A stretch of DNA of 64,000 nt from Lachnospiraceae bacterium (lineage in GTDB: Bacteria; Bacillota; Clostridia; Lachnospirales; Lachnospiraceae), in contig JAMPGL010000005.1 in NCBI GenBank assembly GCA_023663945.1, forward strand, positions 55,001 through 119,000. Direction: 5' to 3'. Below, piece by piece: positions 1 to 9,727 of the stretch (position 1 is the first letter of the stretch; each line of letters begins with the position of its first letter). A program made the translations under genes and the position numbers. The notes beneath the pieces were generated by a model that ran no database searches, was not told the DNA's origin, and saw only the letters and a program-made list of their open reading frames with translations.

Positions 1-915
1 TACATGCGCTATCGGTATCGTAAATTTTGTGGAAAAAACATGCGCAGGGTAAATATTTCTATTGGCGGAGATAATTACTGCTATAAAAATATGATAGAAC
101 GGCTGGTCATGAGCAACCGGATGTTTCACCATGGCGGCGCGAAGACAGTTCTTTATGGATGCTCCATTGAACCGGAGATTTTGAAATCAAAGGAAATTGT
201 CGAGGATATGAGGCGTTATGACATGATTGTAGCGCGGGAAAGCATCACTTATGAAGCGCTGAGGGCAGCAGGGATTGAAGAAAATGTCTTTTTATGTCCG
301 GATCCGGCATTTTTATTAGAAACGGAATATCTTCCATTGCCTGCTGATTGGCGGGAAGGTAAAATGGTGGGGATTAATTTGAGTCCTATGGTCATGGATA
401 ATGAAAAAAGACCCGGAATTACCATGGAAAGCTATAAGGCGTTAGTCAATCATATTCTGAAAAATACTGATTTCGGAGTGGCGTTGATTCCTCATGTGGT
501 ATGGACTGGCGGAGACGATAGAGGACCCTTAAATGAACTATATGAGATGTTTAAGGGCACAGGGAGAATCGTGCAAATCCAGGATGCATCAGCATTGCAG
601 TTGAAAGGCTATATCAGCCGGTGCAGAATGTTTATTGGAGCCAGAACTCATGCGACGATTGCTGCGTATTCCTCTGCTGTGCCTACGCTGGTGATAGGGT
701 ATTCCGTCAAGGCGCGGGGAATCGCAAAGGATTTATTCGGAACGGATGAAAAGTATGTGCTTCCGGTACAACGTATTCAAAATGAGGAAGAACTGATAGA
801 ACATTTTGAATGGCTGCGAAACCGGGAGAAAGAAATTAGCGGTCATTTGCAGAAGGTAATGCCGGAATACAAAAAGCGTGCTGTCGAAGGCGGTAAGCTG
901 CTTGAAAAAATCTGA
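1..915 (+). CDS. Polysaccharide pyruvyl transferase family protein (5' end cut by window)
   Basis: Probable transferase that adds a pyruvate ketal to a sugar of the surface polysaccharide, using phosphoenolpyruvate (PS_pyruv_trans family, CsaB-like). The diagnostic part is the C-terminal half, where FIGARTHATIAAYSSAVP (about nt 630-690) matches the family's conserved G-x-R-x-H segment, followed by the usual VIGYSVKARGIAKDLFG. The reading frame is open through base 1 and the visible protein (about 300 residues) is shorter than typical members, so the true start probably lies upstream of the window. The ATG at 4 has no visible ribosome binding site. The next gene starts 40 bases downstream. Family call is firm; the sugar acceptor is unknown. 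Confidence 0.85.
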   Translation, partial: YMRYRYRKFCGKNMRRVNISIGGDNYCYKNMIERLVMSNRMFHHGGAKTVLYGCSIEPEILKSKEIVEDMRRYDMIVARESITYEALRAAGIEENVFLCPDPAFLLETEYLPLPADWREGKMVGINLSPMVMDNEKRPGITMESYKALVNHILKNTDFGVALIPHVVWTGGDDRGPLNELYEMFKGTGRIVQIQDASALQLKGYISRCRMFIGARTHATIAAYSSAVPTLVIGYSVKARGIAKDLFGTDEKYVLPVQRIQNEEELIEHFEWLRNREKEISGHLQKVMPEYKKRAVEGGKLLEKI

Positions 916-955
916 ATGGAACATAAGTGACCGGTTAGTGGGAGAGTGGCAGAAG

Positions 956-1933
956 ATGACGAAAAATAAGGTCAGTGTGATCATACCTGTATATAATGGC
1001 ATGAAATGGATAGAAGAGTGCTTAGAAAGCGTTCGCACTCAGTCATGGAGCAATTTTGAAATTATTGTGCTGGATGATCATTCTACAGATGGAACCATAG
1101 AAATTGTCCAGAGGATGGCAGAGAAAGATGCCAGAATACGGTTAATTTTAAGAAATGACAGAGGAGTTTCCGGTGCACGCAATGAGGGAATTGCCCAGAG
1201 TGATGGAGAATATATCACTTTTTTAGATGCAGACGATAAGCTTGCTCCCAAGATGTTAGAGATCTTGATTGGATATTTAAAAGAAGAAAACAGCGATATA
1301 ATTTCTGGCGGATATTATAAATTAGCAGAAAATGTGCCGGTAAAAGAAGAAATAAAGAAAGAATATGAAATAAAGACGGTTGACAGAGAACATTATTTAT
1401 CGGATTATTTATTACATCAGCATACGCATTGCTGGGGAGTTATTTATAAAAGCAGTGTGCTTAAAAATACCGCTTTTAGGGAAGATTTGAGTATTGGCGA
1501 GGATATGATGTTTCTGATGGAGCTTTTACCCAAACTGTCCAGGGTGACGATTACAGATTATAAAGGCTATTATTATAGAGTGAATCAAGGAGGGGCAACT
1601 TTAAGACCTTTTGTTCCTTCTTACATGGACGAGATTAAGAGCTGGCAATTGGCAAGTGAGATAATAGGGCAGACTTATCCGCGGCATGTGTCTCAGGTAG
1701 AAGGCATCAAAGCGGTTTCGGCTATGCTGGTTGTGGGCAAAATTGCACAGCTTTCAGGACGGGAAAGGAAACAGTATCGAGACTATATAACGGAATGCCG
1801 GATAGTCGTAAAGGAAGCATTAAAGGTGCAGGGAGCTAAGGAGAATCTGCCTTCCGGATACGGAATTAAGACAAAATTGTTTTTGAAATGTCCGGAGATT
1901 TACTTATGTTTGTATCACATTTGGAAAAAATAG
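956..1933 (+). CDS. GT2 family glycosyltransferase
   Basis: Cytoplasmic GT-A fold glycosyltransferase that transfers a sugar from an activated donor to the growing lipid-linked oligosaccharide. The N-terminus VSVIIPVYNG, the DDHSTDG loop and the LDADDK metal-binding motif (about nt 1225) are classic GT2 features. A longer frame opens at 878, but that part overlaps the upstream gene. The ATG at 956 puts the GT2 start motif a few residues from the N-terminus and follows a purine-rich GGGAGAG stretch, so it is chosen here. The short basic/aromatic C-terminus (LCLYHIWKK) is typical of capsule GT2 enzymes. Donor and linkage cannot be read from the sequence. Confidence 0.88.
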   Translation: MTKNKVSVIIPVYNGMKWIEECLESVRTQSWSNFEIIVLDDHSTDGTIEIVQRMAEKDARIRLILRNDRGVSGARNEGIAQSDGEYITFLDADDKLAPKMLEILIGYLKEENSDIISGGYYKLAENVPVKEEIKKEYEIKTVDREHYLSDYLLHQHTHCWGVIYKSSVLKNTAFREDLSIGEDMMFLMELLPKLSRVTITDYKGYYYRVNQGGATLRPFVPSYMDEIKSWQLASEIIGQTYPRHVSQVEGIKAVSAMLVVGKIAQLSGRERKQYRDYITECRIVVKEALKVQGAKENLPSGYGIKTKLFLKCPEIYLCLYHIWKK

Positions 1934-1947
1934 GAGGAGGTATGGTA

Positions 1948-3006
1948 ATGTTAGAATTGGTAAAAGAAGCTGAATATGAATTACTTAACTATCCGAAATA
2001 TGGTTTGGGTTATTATTTTAGAAGAGTAGGAAAAAGATTAACAGGAAGAGCAGTGGAGCCGGTTGATAAGATCAATTGGCCTACTGGGCTGCTTGCAGAA
2101 GGATTGATTAATTTTTACCAGAAAAACAAAAACTCGGATGAAGCAAGGATTATTATCGATCACCTTAAAAAGTATTATGATAGATGGATTCGGGCAGGGC
2201 ACAAGCTTCATTATGTAGATGATGCTGTCAGTGGTATGACGCTGATTGATCTGCATCAGATTACTGGTGATGAAAAATATAAAAAGGCAGCAGAGAATAT
2301 GCTGAATTTTTTGGAGCATCACGAGAGAGACGAGGCAGGAAGTTTTTTTTACAGACCAAAGCAGGAAAATGGGTATATTTTTGCGGATATGGTAGGGATG
2401 GTATGTCCATTCCTGTGTAAATATGGAAGTACATACGGCGACAGCCGTGCAACCAATCTTGCAATGGTGCAGATTCAGAACTTTATCAGATATGGCATGG
2501 ATGCAAAAACGGGGCTGCCTTATCATGGGTATCAGTATAAGAGCAGCGTTAAATATGGTATTATTGGCTGGGGACGGGCAGTGGGCTGGCTGATGCTTGG
2601 CATGTCAGGCACTTTGGCATATATTGATGAACATACCTCCGGATACGAGGAGATTAAGCAAACATATCGAAGGCTTGTAGACAAGGTGGAAGCATATCAG
2701 CTGGAAGGAGGGCTTTATAGCTGGCAGCTTGGAGTGAAAGACGGTCCGGTAGATACTTCTGCTACGGGGATGATTTTGTATTCGATTGCACAATCCCTTG
2801 AAAATAAAGTTCTCATTGGCATTCACAAGTCACGTATGGTGAGAGGACGTGATGCACTGCTAGGCTCTGTCAAAGATGGAAAGGTTTATGGAGCATTGTC
2901 GGAGTGTCAGGGATTCAGCATGCATCCGCAGGTTTATGATGCTTACCCGTGGTCGTTAGGACCGGCGTTATCGCTGTTTGCGTTGACGGAAGAGGAGGAA
3001 AAGTAA
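1948..3006 (+). CDS. GH88/GH105-type unsaturated glycuronyl hydrolase-like protein
   Basis: Resembles the alpha/alpha-toroid hydrolases (Glyco_hydro_88, YteR/UGL-like) that hydrate delta-4,5-unsaturated uronic acids left by polysaccharide lyases. WPTGLLAEGL, the acidic YVDDAVSG segment (likely catalytic Asp region, about nt 2215-2240), GWGRAVGW and the closing PWSLGPAL fit the family. A frame opens at 1888, but the GGAGG at 1936-1940 sits seven bases before ATG 1948, which is therefore preferred. No signal peptide is visible, so it should be cytoplasmic. A degradative enzyme inside a biosynthesis operon is unusual; it may trim or recycle lyase products, or have been recruited for another step. 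Substrate unknown. Confidence 0.78.
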   Translation: MLELVKEAEYELLNYPKYGLGYYFRRVGKRLTGRAVEPVDKINWPTGLLAEGLINFYQKNKNSDEARIIIDHLKKYYDRWIRAGHKLHYVDDAVSGMTLIDLHQITGDEKYKKAAENMLNFLEHHERDEAGSFFYRPKQENGYIFADMVGMVCPFLCKYGSTYGDSRATNLAMVQIQNFIRYGMDAKTGLPYHGYQYKSSVKYGIIGWGRAVGWLMLGMSGTLAYIDEHTSGYEEIKQTYRRLVDKVEAYQLEGGLYSWQLGVKDGPVDTSATGMILYSIAQSLENKVLIGIHKSRMVRGRDALLGSVKDGKVYGALSECQGFSMHPQVYDAYPWSLGPALSLFALTEEEEK

Positions 3007-3007
3007 A

Positions 3008-4531
3008 ATGGCTGTTTTAAAAAAGATAACATACAAAAAAATAGCTGTTTCTTTGTTGATAGTATTTATGATAACATTGTTACCCATTTTATATTGTTCT
3101 TTTTTTGATTATGCAACTGGAGATGATTTGTGGGAAGGCGCGGCAGCATATAGGGTTTTAGCAAACCACGGAACTGTAAAAGATTTTTTTGGGGCTGTAT
3201 TTGAAATGGCAAAAATTGACTACTTAGGATGGGAGGGGAACTGGTCGTCTATCATTTTGTGGTGTTTAGAGCCGAGTATTTGGGGTGAAAAAGTTTATTG
3301 TATAACGCCGTGGATTGCACTGATTGCTTTATGTGGAGGAACATTATATTTTTTAAATTATTATCTGAAAAAATATATGAAATGTGATAATCTTTTTTTG
3401 ATAATTGTGTTTTTGATAATTAGTTTTTTTTCTATACAATATATGCCATATCCGCGAAGCGGGATTTTTTGGTATACGGGAATGATTAACTATGTAGTTC
3501 CTTATGGGCTTTGTTTGGCATCATTTGTATGGATGGATAAGTATATTACAGATGGAAAGAAAAGATATTTATTGTTGATAACGCTGGTTTTTACATATCT
3601 TGGCGGTGCAGGATATATGCCTGTTGTACTGGCATTTGAAGGAACAATTCTATTTTTATTAGGATATTTATTTGATACCTCAAGAAGAGAAAGGCTATTC
3701 TGGCTTTTAGTACCATTATTGCTTTTGATAATAGGGTTTGTTATCAGTGCAATCTCTCCGGGGAATGCGGCTAGAGGAGGGGAAAGCTATTACTTTAGTG
3801 TGGAAAAGGTCTTTATCACAATTATAGAGAGCATAAAACAAGGCTTTTTGGGGGGAATTAAGTGGTTTATAACAATAAGACCGTTGTTTTTGACAGTGCC
3901 TCTTTTAATGATAACGGTATGGGAGCAAATTGACCTTACAAAAGTAGAAATAAAATTTCGTTTTCCAGTGTTGGTACTTGGTTTGTTGTTTTTGATTTCT
4001 TGTTCCGTTTATGCCCCGGGTATTTATGCCCAGACAGAAGTTTCAGGCGGGGTGCCGGACAGCATCTACTTTGTTTTTTTATTAATGTATGTTTTAGGAA
4101 TAATTTATCTGACATGTTGGCTGAAAAAGATTTTTATGGATAAGGGAAATATTGTATTTAGAAAAGAACAAGAAGAAAAGCTCCGGGGATTCATTTCTCT
4201 CGGCGTAATTCTATTTTGTCTTGTTTTTGGAAGGCATCTAATTGGCAATATGACTAGCTATACTTGTGTCGCCTTTATCAAATCGGGGCAGTTAAAAGAT
4301 TTTGAGTATCAGATGCAGGAACGTTTAAAAATATTGCATAACCCTGAAATAGAGAATGTTGTGCTGCCAGAAATGAATGATAAGCAGGGACCGTTTATGC
4401 ATTTCCCAATCACGGCAGATCCTAGTGCATATACGAATATGGCTACAGCTAGGTTTTATGGAAAAGAGTCAGTGGTTGCAATTCCGAGAACAGAATATTA
4501 TGATATTTATGGGCACCCGGAAAAACGGTGA
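3008..4531 (+). CDS. Polytopic membrane protein, GT-C-like (DUF6056 type)
   Basis: Integral membrane protein of 507 residues with many hydrophobic segments from residue 10 onward and a soluble C-terminal tail of about 90 residues. The first predicted extracytoplasmic loop contains TGDDLW, an acidic pair just after the first membrane span as in polyprenyl-phosphate-dependent GT-C glycosyltransferases. The layout fits proteins annotated DUF6056; no reaction is established. It starts one base after the hydrolase stop with a GGAGG-type site at about 2995, so the two are probably translated together. It may transfer a side sugar on the outer face of the membrane; that is inference from topology and context. 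Confidence 0.75.
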   Translation: MAVLKKITYKKIAVSLLIVFMITLLPILYCSFFDYATGDDLWEGAAAYRVLANHGTVKDFFGAVFEMAKIDYLGWEGNWSSIILWCLEPSIWGEKVYCITPWIALIALCGGTLYFLNYYLKKYMKCDNLFLIIVFLIISFFSIQYMPYPRSGIFWYTGMINYVVPYGLCLASFVWMDKYITDGKKRYLLLITLVFTYLGGAGYMPVVLAFEGTILFLLGYLFDTSRRERLFWLLVPLLLLIIGFVISAISPGNAARGGESYYFSVEKVFITIIESIKQGFLGGIKWFITIRPLFLTVPLLMITVWEQIDLTKVEIKFRFPVLVLGLLFLISCSVYAPGIYAQTEVSGGVPDSIYFVFLLMYVLGIIYLTCWLKKIFMDKGNIVFRKEQEEKLRGFISLGVILFCLVFGRHLIGNMTSYTCVAFIKSGQLKDFEYQMQERLKILHNPEIENVVLPEMNDKQGPFMHFPITADPSAYTNMATARFYGKESVVAIPRTEYYDIYGHPEKR

Positions 4532-4564
4532 TAGCTGAGGGATTATATAAGGAAGGAATGGCAG

Positions 4565-5464
4565 ATGATCATTGTACAAGCAGCCGGAGGCTTAGGAAAC
4601 CAGTTACAGCAATATGCTTTATATAGGAAATTTGTCAGGCTTGGAAAGGAAGCAAGGCTGGATATTTCATGGTTTTTATTCAAAGAGCGGAGAGGGAAAG
4701 TGCTGGCTGAAAGGGAACTGGAACTTGATTATTTTGACCGGCTGATTTATGAGACCTGCACAGAAGAAGAAAAGGTAAATTTGATTGGAAAAGATGGATT
4801 TTCCGGTAAATTGAAAAGAAAACTGATGCCGGGCAGCATCCACTGGTTTCATGAGAGTAAAATTTATCATCCGGAAATTTTTGAGTTTGAGGACATGTAC
4901 CTTTCCGGTTATTTTGCCTGTGAGAAATACTATGCGGATATTTTATATGACCTGCGGGAAAAGATACAGTTTCCCCCAAGCAAAAATCCCTTAAACAGGG
5001 AAATAGCGGAAGAAATGCAAGGATGCAATTCAGTCAGTGTGCATATCCGGCGGGGGGATTATTTAGACCCTGAAAATACCGCTATGTTTGGAAATATCTG
5101 TACCCCGGCGTATTACCGGAAAGCACTTGAAATTATGAAAGAAAAAATACCGGATGCCCGTTTTTACTTGTTTTCGGATGATATTTCTTATGTTAAAAGA
5201 GAATTTTCAGGGGATGAGTACATGGTGGTGGATATCAATCATGGTAAGGACAGCTTTTATGATATGTGGCTGATGAGCAGGTGTAAGCATAATATTTGTG
5301 CCAATTCAACGTTTAGTTTTTGGGGAGCCCGGCTGAATGCTAACGAGGATAAGGTGATGATCCGGCCTACGATTCACAAGAATAGCCAGACTTACGTGAA
5401 GGAAGAGATGGAAGATTTATGGAGAGGGTGGAGATTTATCAGTCCTTTAGGAAAATTGGGATAG
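4565..5464 (+). CDS. Alpha-1,2-fucosyltransferase family protein (GT11)
   Basis: GT11 glycosyltransferase, a family best known for alpha-1,2-fucosylation from GDP-fucose. The N-terminal GGLGNQLQQYALYR (residues 8-21) and HIRRGDY (residues 160-166), the donor-binding signature, are both intact; the C-terminal region carries NSTFSFWGARLN, also conserved in the family. Length (299 residues) is normal. AGGAA precedes the ATG. It lies between a GT-C-like protein and a Wzy-like polymerase, so it probably adds fucose or another deoxyhexose to the repeat unit. Some GT11 members use other donors. No GDP-fucose synthesis genes are in the window. Confidence 0.9.
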   Translation: MIIVQAAGGLGNQLQQYALYRKFVRLGKEARLDISWFLFKERRGKVLAERELELDYFDRLIYETCTEEEKVNLIGKDGFSGKLKRKLMPGSIHWFHESKIYHPEIFEFEDMYLSGYFACEKYYADILYDLREKIQFPPSKNPLNREIAEEMQGCNSVSVHIRRGDYLDPENTAMFGNICTPAYYRKALEIMKEKIPDARFYLFSDDISYVKREFSGDEYMVVDINHGKDSFYDMWLMSRCKHNICANSTFSFWGARLNANEDKVMIRPTIHKNSQTYVKEEMEDLWRGWRFISPLGKLG

Positions 5465-5474
5465 GGTAGTTGAT

Positions 5475-6716
5475 ATGTTGTTTGACAGAAAATCAAAAGA
5501 AAAGAAAGATTGGGCATATATAATTGCAAATGCCAGTTTTTATGCTGCAATCCTGATTGAAGTGTTGATTGTCATTGTGGATAAAAGTAATTATACCAAT
5601 CCGATTGAGGGGAGATTGTTTCAGCTTACATTTGTTCTGTGCTTTGTGAAGGTTTGCCTGACAAGATATACTTTTAAGGAGTATGGAGCGATTTTTCTTT
5701 TTGGTGTGATTGGGGCGATTTCTTATTTTATGACTGGAAGGAATGAACTTCTTCGGTTAGTAATGTTGATTGCCGCATGTAAAGACGTGGATATGGGAAA
5801 ATGTTTGAAAATGATTTTTTGGCTGACACTTGCAGGGTGTCTTGGAATTATTTTTCTGTCGTTAACAGGGATTTACGGGGAGGTTCTGCTCATCAAAGAT
5901 TTTGGAAGAGGCGGAGTCGAGACCAGATATACGTTAGGAATGGGACACCCTAACGCACTACATTGTATGGTTTGGGCGTTGACAGCACTGGGATTGTATC
6001 TATATGGGAATGGAATAAAGTGGTATCATTATTTAGGAATTCTTGCAGTCAATTTTGGCGCTTTTCTTTTGTCCGGTTCAAGAACCAGCCTGTTAGTGGG
6101 CGTTTTCACGATTGCATTGTCGTTTTTTGCCAGTGAAAAACAATCGGAGAGATTAAAAAAGATCAGTGCATGGATAGGCGGGCTTACTGTAGTGGGCAGT
6201 GTTATTATTTCTATTGTTTTTGCGGCAAATGCATACAGGGTGTATAATTATGATTGGCACCGCTATGAAGAAAATCCTGATAAAATTACTGAGCTGTTTG
6301 TGAAGCTGAATAATGGATTAAATGGGAGAATCCGGGTTTTGACAGAAACAGATAATTGGGAAGGAAGCATCAGCAGCTGGAGCCTGTTCTCCAGTCCAAG
6401 CGCAGACCGATATTTTGATTTGGGCTGGGTGCGGCTGTTTTACTGGTATGGAATCATTCCGGCGAGTATCTGCATCGTTGTTTTATTTTTACTTGTTATT
6501 TATTGTTACCGGAAGAAACAGTATCTGGCGATTGCTTTGATTGCCGCTTTTTTCTTATATACGGTTGTGGAAGCCCATGGAATTTCGGATTATCTGGCAA
6601 GAAACTATATGATATTCCTTGTCGGCCGGTATTGGTGTCAGATGATTTCAGGGAAATCTGAGAAAGAGGGCTTCTTTTTTGAAATATGGAAATGGAAATC
6701 CCAAAAAGGAAGATGA
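5475..6716 (+). CDS. Wzy-like polysaccharide polymerase (O-antigen polymerase family), copy 1
   Basis: Polytopic membrane protein of 413 residues that looks like a repeat-unit polymerase acting outside the membrane on undecaprenyl-linked oligosaccharides. About ten hydrophobic segments are separated by a large polar loop (about residues 245-320), a common Wzy topology. RYTLGMGHPN (residues 151-160) and LTRYTFKEY recur almost unchanged in the gene at 9728, so the two are paralogues. The TGA stop at 6714-6716 lies just before the next gene's ATG. Wzy proteins are poorly conserved, so the call rests on topology and context; a Wzy-like ligase is the alternative. Confidence 0.75.
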   Translation: MLFDRKSKEKKDWAYIIANASFYAAILIEVLIVIVDKSNYTNPIEGRLFQLTFVLCFVKVCLTRYTFKEYGAIFLFGVIGAISYFMTGRNELLRLVMLIAACKDVDMGKCLKMIFWLTLAGCLGIIFLSLTGIYGEVLLIKDFGRGGVETRYTLGMGHPNALHCMVWALTALGLYLYGNGIKWYHYLGILAVNFGAFLLSGSRTSLLVGVFTIALSFFASEKQSERLKKISAWIGGLTVVGSVIISIVFAANAYRVYNYDWHRYEENPDKITELFVKLNNGLNGRIRVLTETDNWEGSISSWSLFSSPSADRYFDLGWVRLFYWYGIIPASICIVVLFLLVIYCYRKKQYLAIALIAAFFLYTVVEAHGISDYLARNYMIFLVGRYWCQMISGKSEKEGFFFEIWKWKSQKGR

Positions 6717-6717
6717 C

Positions 6718-7971
6718 ATGAAAATTTTGATGGTGAATAAGTTCCTTTATCCTAATGGCGGGTCAGAAACCTATATTTTTAAATTAGGTGAACAATTACA
6801 GAAATGCGGGCATGCAGTCCAGTATTTTGGCATGGAGCATGAGGGCAGGATTGTGGGAAACCATGCGGAAAGCTACACTTCCAATATGGATTTCCATACG
6901 GGAAAGCTTCAGAAGCTTTTATATCCTTTTCGTATTATTTATTCCGTAGAGGCGAGAAAAAAGATTCGTGTGGTATTGGAAGATTTTCAGCCGGATGCAG
7001 TGCATTTAAACAATATCAATTTTCAGATTACACCCTCCATTCTCTATGAGATCCGGTCATACGAGAGGGCAAAAGGGAAAAAAATTCAGATTGTATTTAC
7101 AGCCCATGATTATCAATGGGTATGCCCGAACCATATGATGCGTGTCCCCGCAAGCGGAGAAGTTTGCTTTGCGTGTAAGGGTGGGAATTTTGGACAATGC
7201 GCCAAGAGACGTTGTATTCATAACTCGTGGATAAAGAGCCTTTTGGGAACCATAGAAGCAAGCTATTATGCGATAAGAAAAACCTATGGAATGGTAGATA
7301 CAATTATTTGCCCTAGTTTGTTTATGAAAGAGCAATTAGACACAAATCCGCTTCTGGCGGATAAAACAGTGGTATTACGAAATTTTATAGATACAAATGT
7401 AACAAAACTTAGTGCTAAAAATAGTGCGGAGAAAATCAGCTATAATAAAAATGCGCGTACAGCATCAGGGTATGTGGTGTTCTTCGGGCGTTTTTCCGAA
7501 GAAAAGGGAGTAAGAACTCTCTTAGATGCATGTAAAGCTTTGCCGGATATTTCCTTTATTTTTGCCGGGGCAGGTTCTTTGGAAAAAGAGGTAAACCAGA
7601 TAAAAAATATAGAAAACAGAGGGTTTATTATCGGTGAGGAATTAAAGAAGCTGATTACAGAAGCAAGATTTAGTGTGTACCCTTCTGAATGGTATGAGAA
7701 CTGTCCATTCTCTGTGATGGAATCACAGATGTACGGCACACCGGTAATTGCATCAAATCTGGGCGGAACCAAGGAATTGGTGGAGAAAGGAGTAACTGGG
7801 GAATTGTTCTCAGGCGGTAATGTAAAGGAATTGGCTTCGCATATCCGTAAGCTGTGGGATGACCCGGAACTTTGTCAAAAATATAGCAGGAACTGCTCCA
7901 AAATAAAGTTTGATACCGTGGAAGAGTATTGTGATAAAATAGTAAAGATTTATCAGGGCGGATATGCCTAA
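6718..7971 (+). CDS. GT4 family glycosyltransferase
   Basis: Retaining GT-B glycosyltransferase. The N-terminal domain begins MKILMVNKFLYPNGGSETY, the usual glycine-rich acceptor-domain start; the C-terminal domain has GRFSEEKGVRTLL and the nucleotide-sugar site with the E-x7-E-type segment NCPFSVMESQMYGTPVIAS (about nt 7700-7755). The open frame reaches back to 6679, but AAAAGGA just before ATG 6718 and alignment with family starts favour 6718. Residues about 140-180 contain a cysteine-rich patch (VCFACKGG...CAKRRC), possibly a small metal site and seen in some GT4 enzymes of capsule loci. Donor and acceptor unknown. Confidence 0.9.
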   Translation: MKILMVNKFLYPNGGSETYIFKLGEQLQKCGHAVQYFGMEHEGRIVGNHAESYTSNMDFHTGKLQKLLYPFRIIYSVEARKKIRVVLEDFQPDAVHLNNINFQITPSILYEIRSYERAKGKKIQIVFTAHDYQWVCPNHMMRVPASGEVCFACKGGNFGQCAKRRCIHNSWIKSLLGTIEASYYAIRKTYGMVDTIICPSLFMKEQLDTNPLLADKTVVLRNFIDTNVTKLSAKNSAEKISYNKNARTASGYVVFFGRFSEEKGVRTLLDACKALPDISFIFAGAGSLEKEVNQIKNIENRGFIIGEELKKLITEARFSVYPSEWYENCPFSVMESQMYGTPVIASNLGGTKELVEKGVTGELFSGGNVKELASHIRKLWDDPELCQKYSRNCSKIKFDTVEEYCDKIVKIYQGGYA

Positions 7972-8015
7972 TAATAAAAAATCGCAGCAGACAGGAGAGA
8001 ACGGGGTACGCAGGG

Positions 8016-9710
8016 ATGAAATCAGGAAATGGAATTGGTGATAAAATTTGGAGGGCACTTCCATGGCTATGGCTTTTAGGAGGTTTTATTGTGATGCTGC
8101 TCTATCATATAGGACCGGGCAGGGCTTTAGTAGACGGAGATATGGCAGGAGAAATGATCTTGGCAGATCTTTTAAATCAGGAGGGAAGTTTGCTGCTCAG
8201 TGATAACTGGTATTATGCCACAGAAATTCATGTATTTTTTATGCAGTTGGTCTTCCGTCCCTTTTTGCTTTTGTTCCCGGATAACTGGCATTTGGTGCGG
8301 GTTCTGAGCATGGCAGTTATTTATTCGATTAACACAATCGGATATTTGTTTTTGTGCAGGCAGATAGGGGCAAAGGATAAAGGAATATGGAGTGCGGCGG
8401 CTCTTATGTGGCCGGTAGGGATGTGGCGGCTGTTTTTGGGGCTTTATGGAGGACAATATCTGGTATATGATTTTTTTACCTGCTATATTCTTGGATTGCT
8501 CTTCTATTTATCATCCAAGGAATGGAAAGGAAAAAACAGAAAGGATAAAGTAAAAGTAGCGGCAGCAGGAATTGCTTTTCTATTTCTGGCACTGGCGGGC
8601 GGCATCAATGGCGTTCGTGAGACTATGATGCTTTTTATGCCGGCAGGCTTAGGAGTGTTCAGCGTTTTTGTTATACATTGTTACCAAAAAGGAGTATCTT
8701 CCGTTAAAGAAATAACAGTGAAATGCAGATGGGAGCTGCGGACTTTGCTTTGGATGGCCGCCGCCGTATTATTTAATGTGTTAGGATACGGTTACAATGT
8801 GCTGGTATTGCTGAATAAGTATGAATTTCAGAGTAATACCACTATGAAGTTGTCGGATTCGCTGTCCATGAGCAGGGTGCTTGACAGCATCTCAGAATAT
8901 TTTGCTTTGTTTGGTTATGGCGGGAACGTAAAGCTGTTTAGCGTGGAAGGAATTTGCAGTGCTTGCGGGATTCTGCTTGCAGTGCTTCTTTTTCTTGCGA
9001 CAATCAGGCTGTTTTTCTTGAAAAGAAATATGACATTAAACCAGGAAATTATTTTTGCCACGTTTATTTGCGGTCTGTTTGCCTGTGGACTTGCCTTTGG
9101 TCATATGGAAGAGATGAATGAACCGCGGTTTTGGCTGCCCTTTATGATTTTTGGCTTTATGGTCTTTCAGATGGAGGGAGATGTGGAGAATTTTAGGATT
9201 CCTCATTTAAGGGGAATTGCGGGTATATTGCTTGCCGGTTTGATAATGGCCGCTTCGGCAGGTACTGTGAAGACACAGATTGAATCTCCCCATGAAGGGA
9301 AAGCCAAAAACTTGGATATTGCTTTGTTTTTGGAAGAAAATGGGTATGTGGATGGGTATACGGACTTTTGGCTTGCGAACTCTATCATAGAAATGACGGA
9401 TGGTGTTGTGCAGGCAAGACCGTTGATGTACTATGAAACTTTTGAGCCTATGGCTTGGAGCAACAGAATTGACTATGTGACTTCCTTGCCGGAAGGAGAT
9501 GTATTTTATGTTGCGGATAAGAAGAGCTTTCCGGGGGATATCAATGAGTGTTGTTTTTATAAATATGGGAATGGAACAGTGGCGCTTGATAATGATGACT
9601 GGCTGGTGCTGACTTTCGACCATGCAAGCCAGATGCGGCAGGCTTATGAAATTGCGCTGGCGAACGGAGAAGTAAAGAGTCAGGGCGACAGGATCAGCGA
9701 AAGTAATTAG
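8016..9710 (+). CDS. Large polytopic membrane protein of unknown function, GT-C-like
   Basis: Membrane protein of 564 residues with about ten hydrophobic segments, a first external loop carrying acidic residues (DGDMAGEMILADLL) soon after the first span, and a soluble C-terminal domain of about 130 residues. This is the general plan of GT-C transferases or of the uncharacterised membrane proteins common in Gram-positive capsule loci. I do not recognise a specific family. The ATG at 8016 follows a GGGG/CAGGG purine-rich region. The stop codon TAG at 9708-9710 touches the next gene. A role in side-chain glycosylation or assembly is inferred from position only. Confidence 0.7.
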   Translation: MKSGNGIGDKIWRALPWLWLLGGFIVMLLYHIGPGRALVDGDMAGEMILADLLNQEGSLLLSDNWYYATEIHVFFMQLVFRPFLLLFPDNWHLVRVLSMAVIYSINTIGYLFLCRQIGAKDKGIWSAAALMWPVGMWRLFLGLYGGQYLVYDFFTCYILGLLFYLSSKEWKGKNRKDKVKVAAAGIAFLFLALAGGINGVRETMMLFMPAGLGVFSVFVIHCYQKGVSSVKEITVKCRWELRTLLWMAAAVLFNVLGYGYNVLVLLNKYEFQSNTTMKLSDSLSMSRVLDSISEYFALFGYGGNVKLFSVEGICSACGILLAVLLFLATIRLFFLKRNMTLNQEIIFATFICGLFACGLAFGHMEEMNEPRFWLPFMIFGFMVFQMEGDVENFRIPHLRGIAGILLAGLIMAASAGTVKTQIESPHEGKAKNLDIALFLEENGYVDGYTDFWLANSIIEMTDGVVQARPLMYYETFEPMAWSNRIDYVTSLPEGDVFYVADKKSFPGDINECCFYKYGNGTVALDNDDWLVLTFDHASQMRQAYEIALANGEVKSQGDRISESN

Positions 9711-9727
9711 TGATTAAGGTAGGCAGG

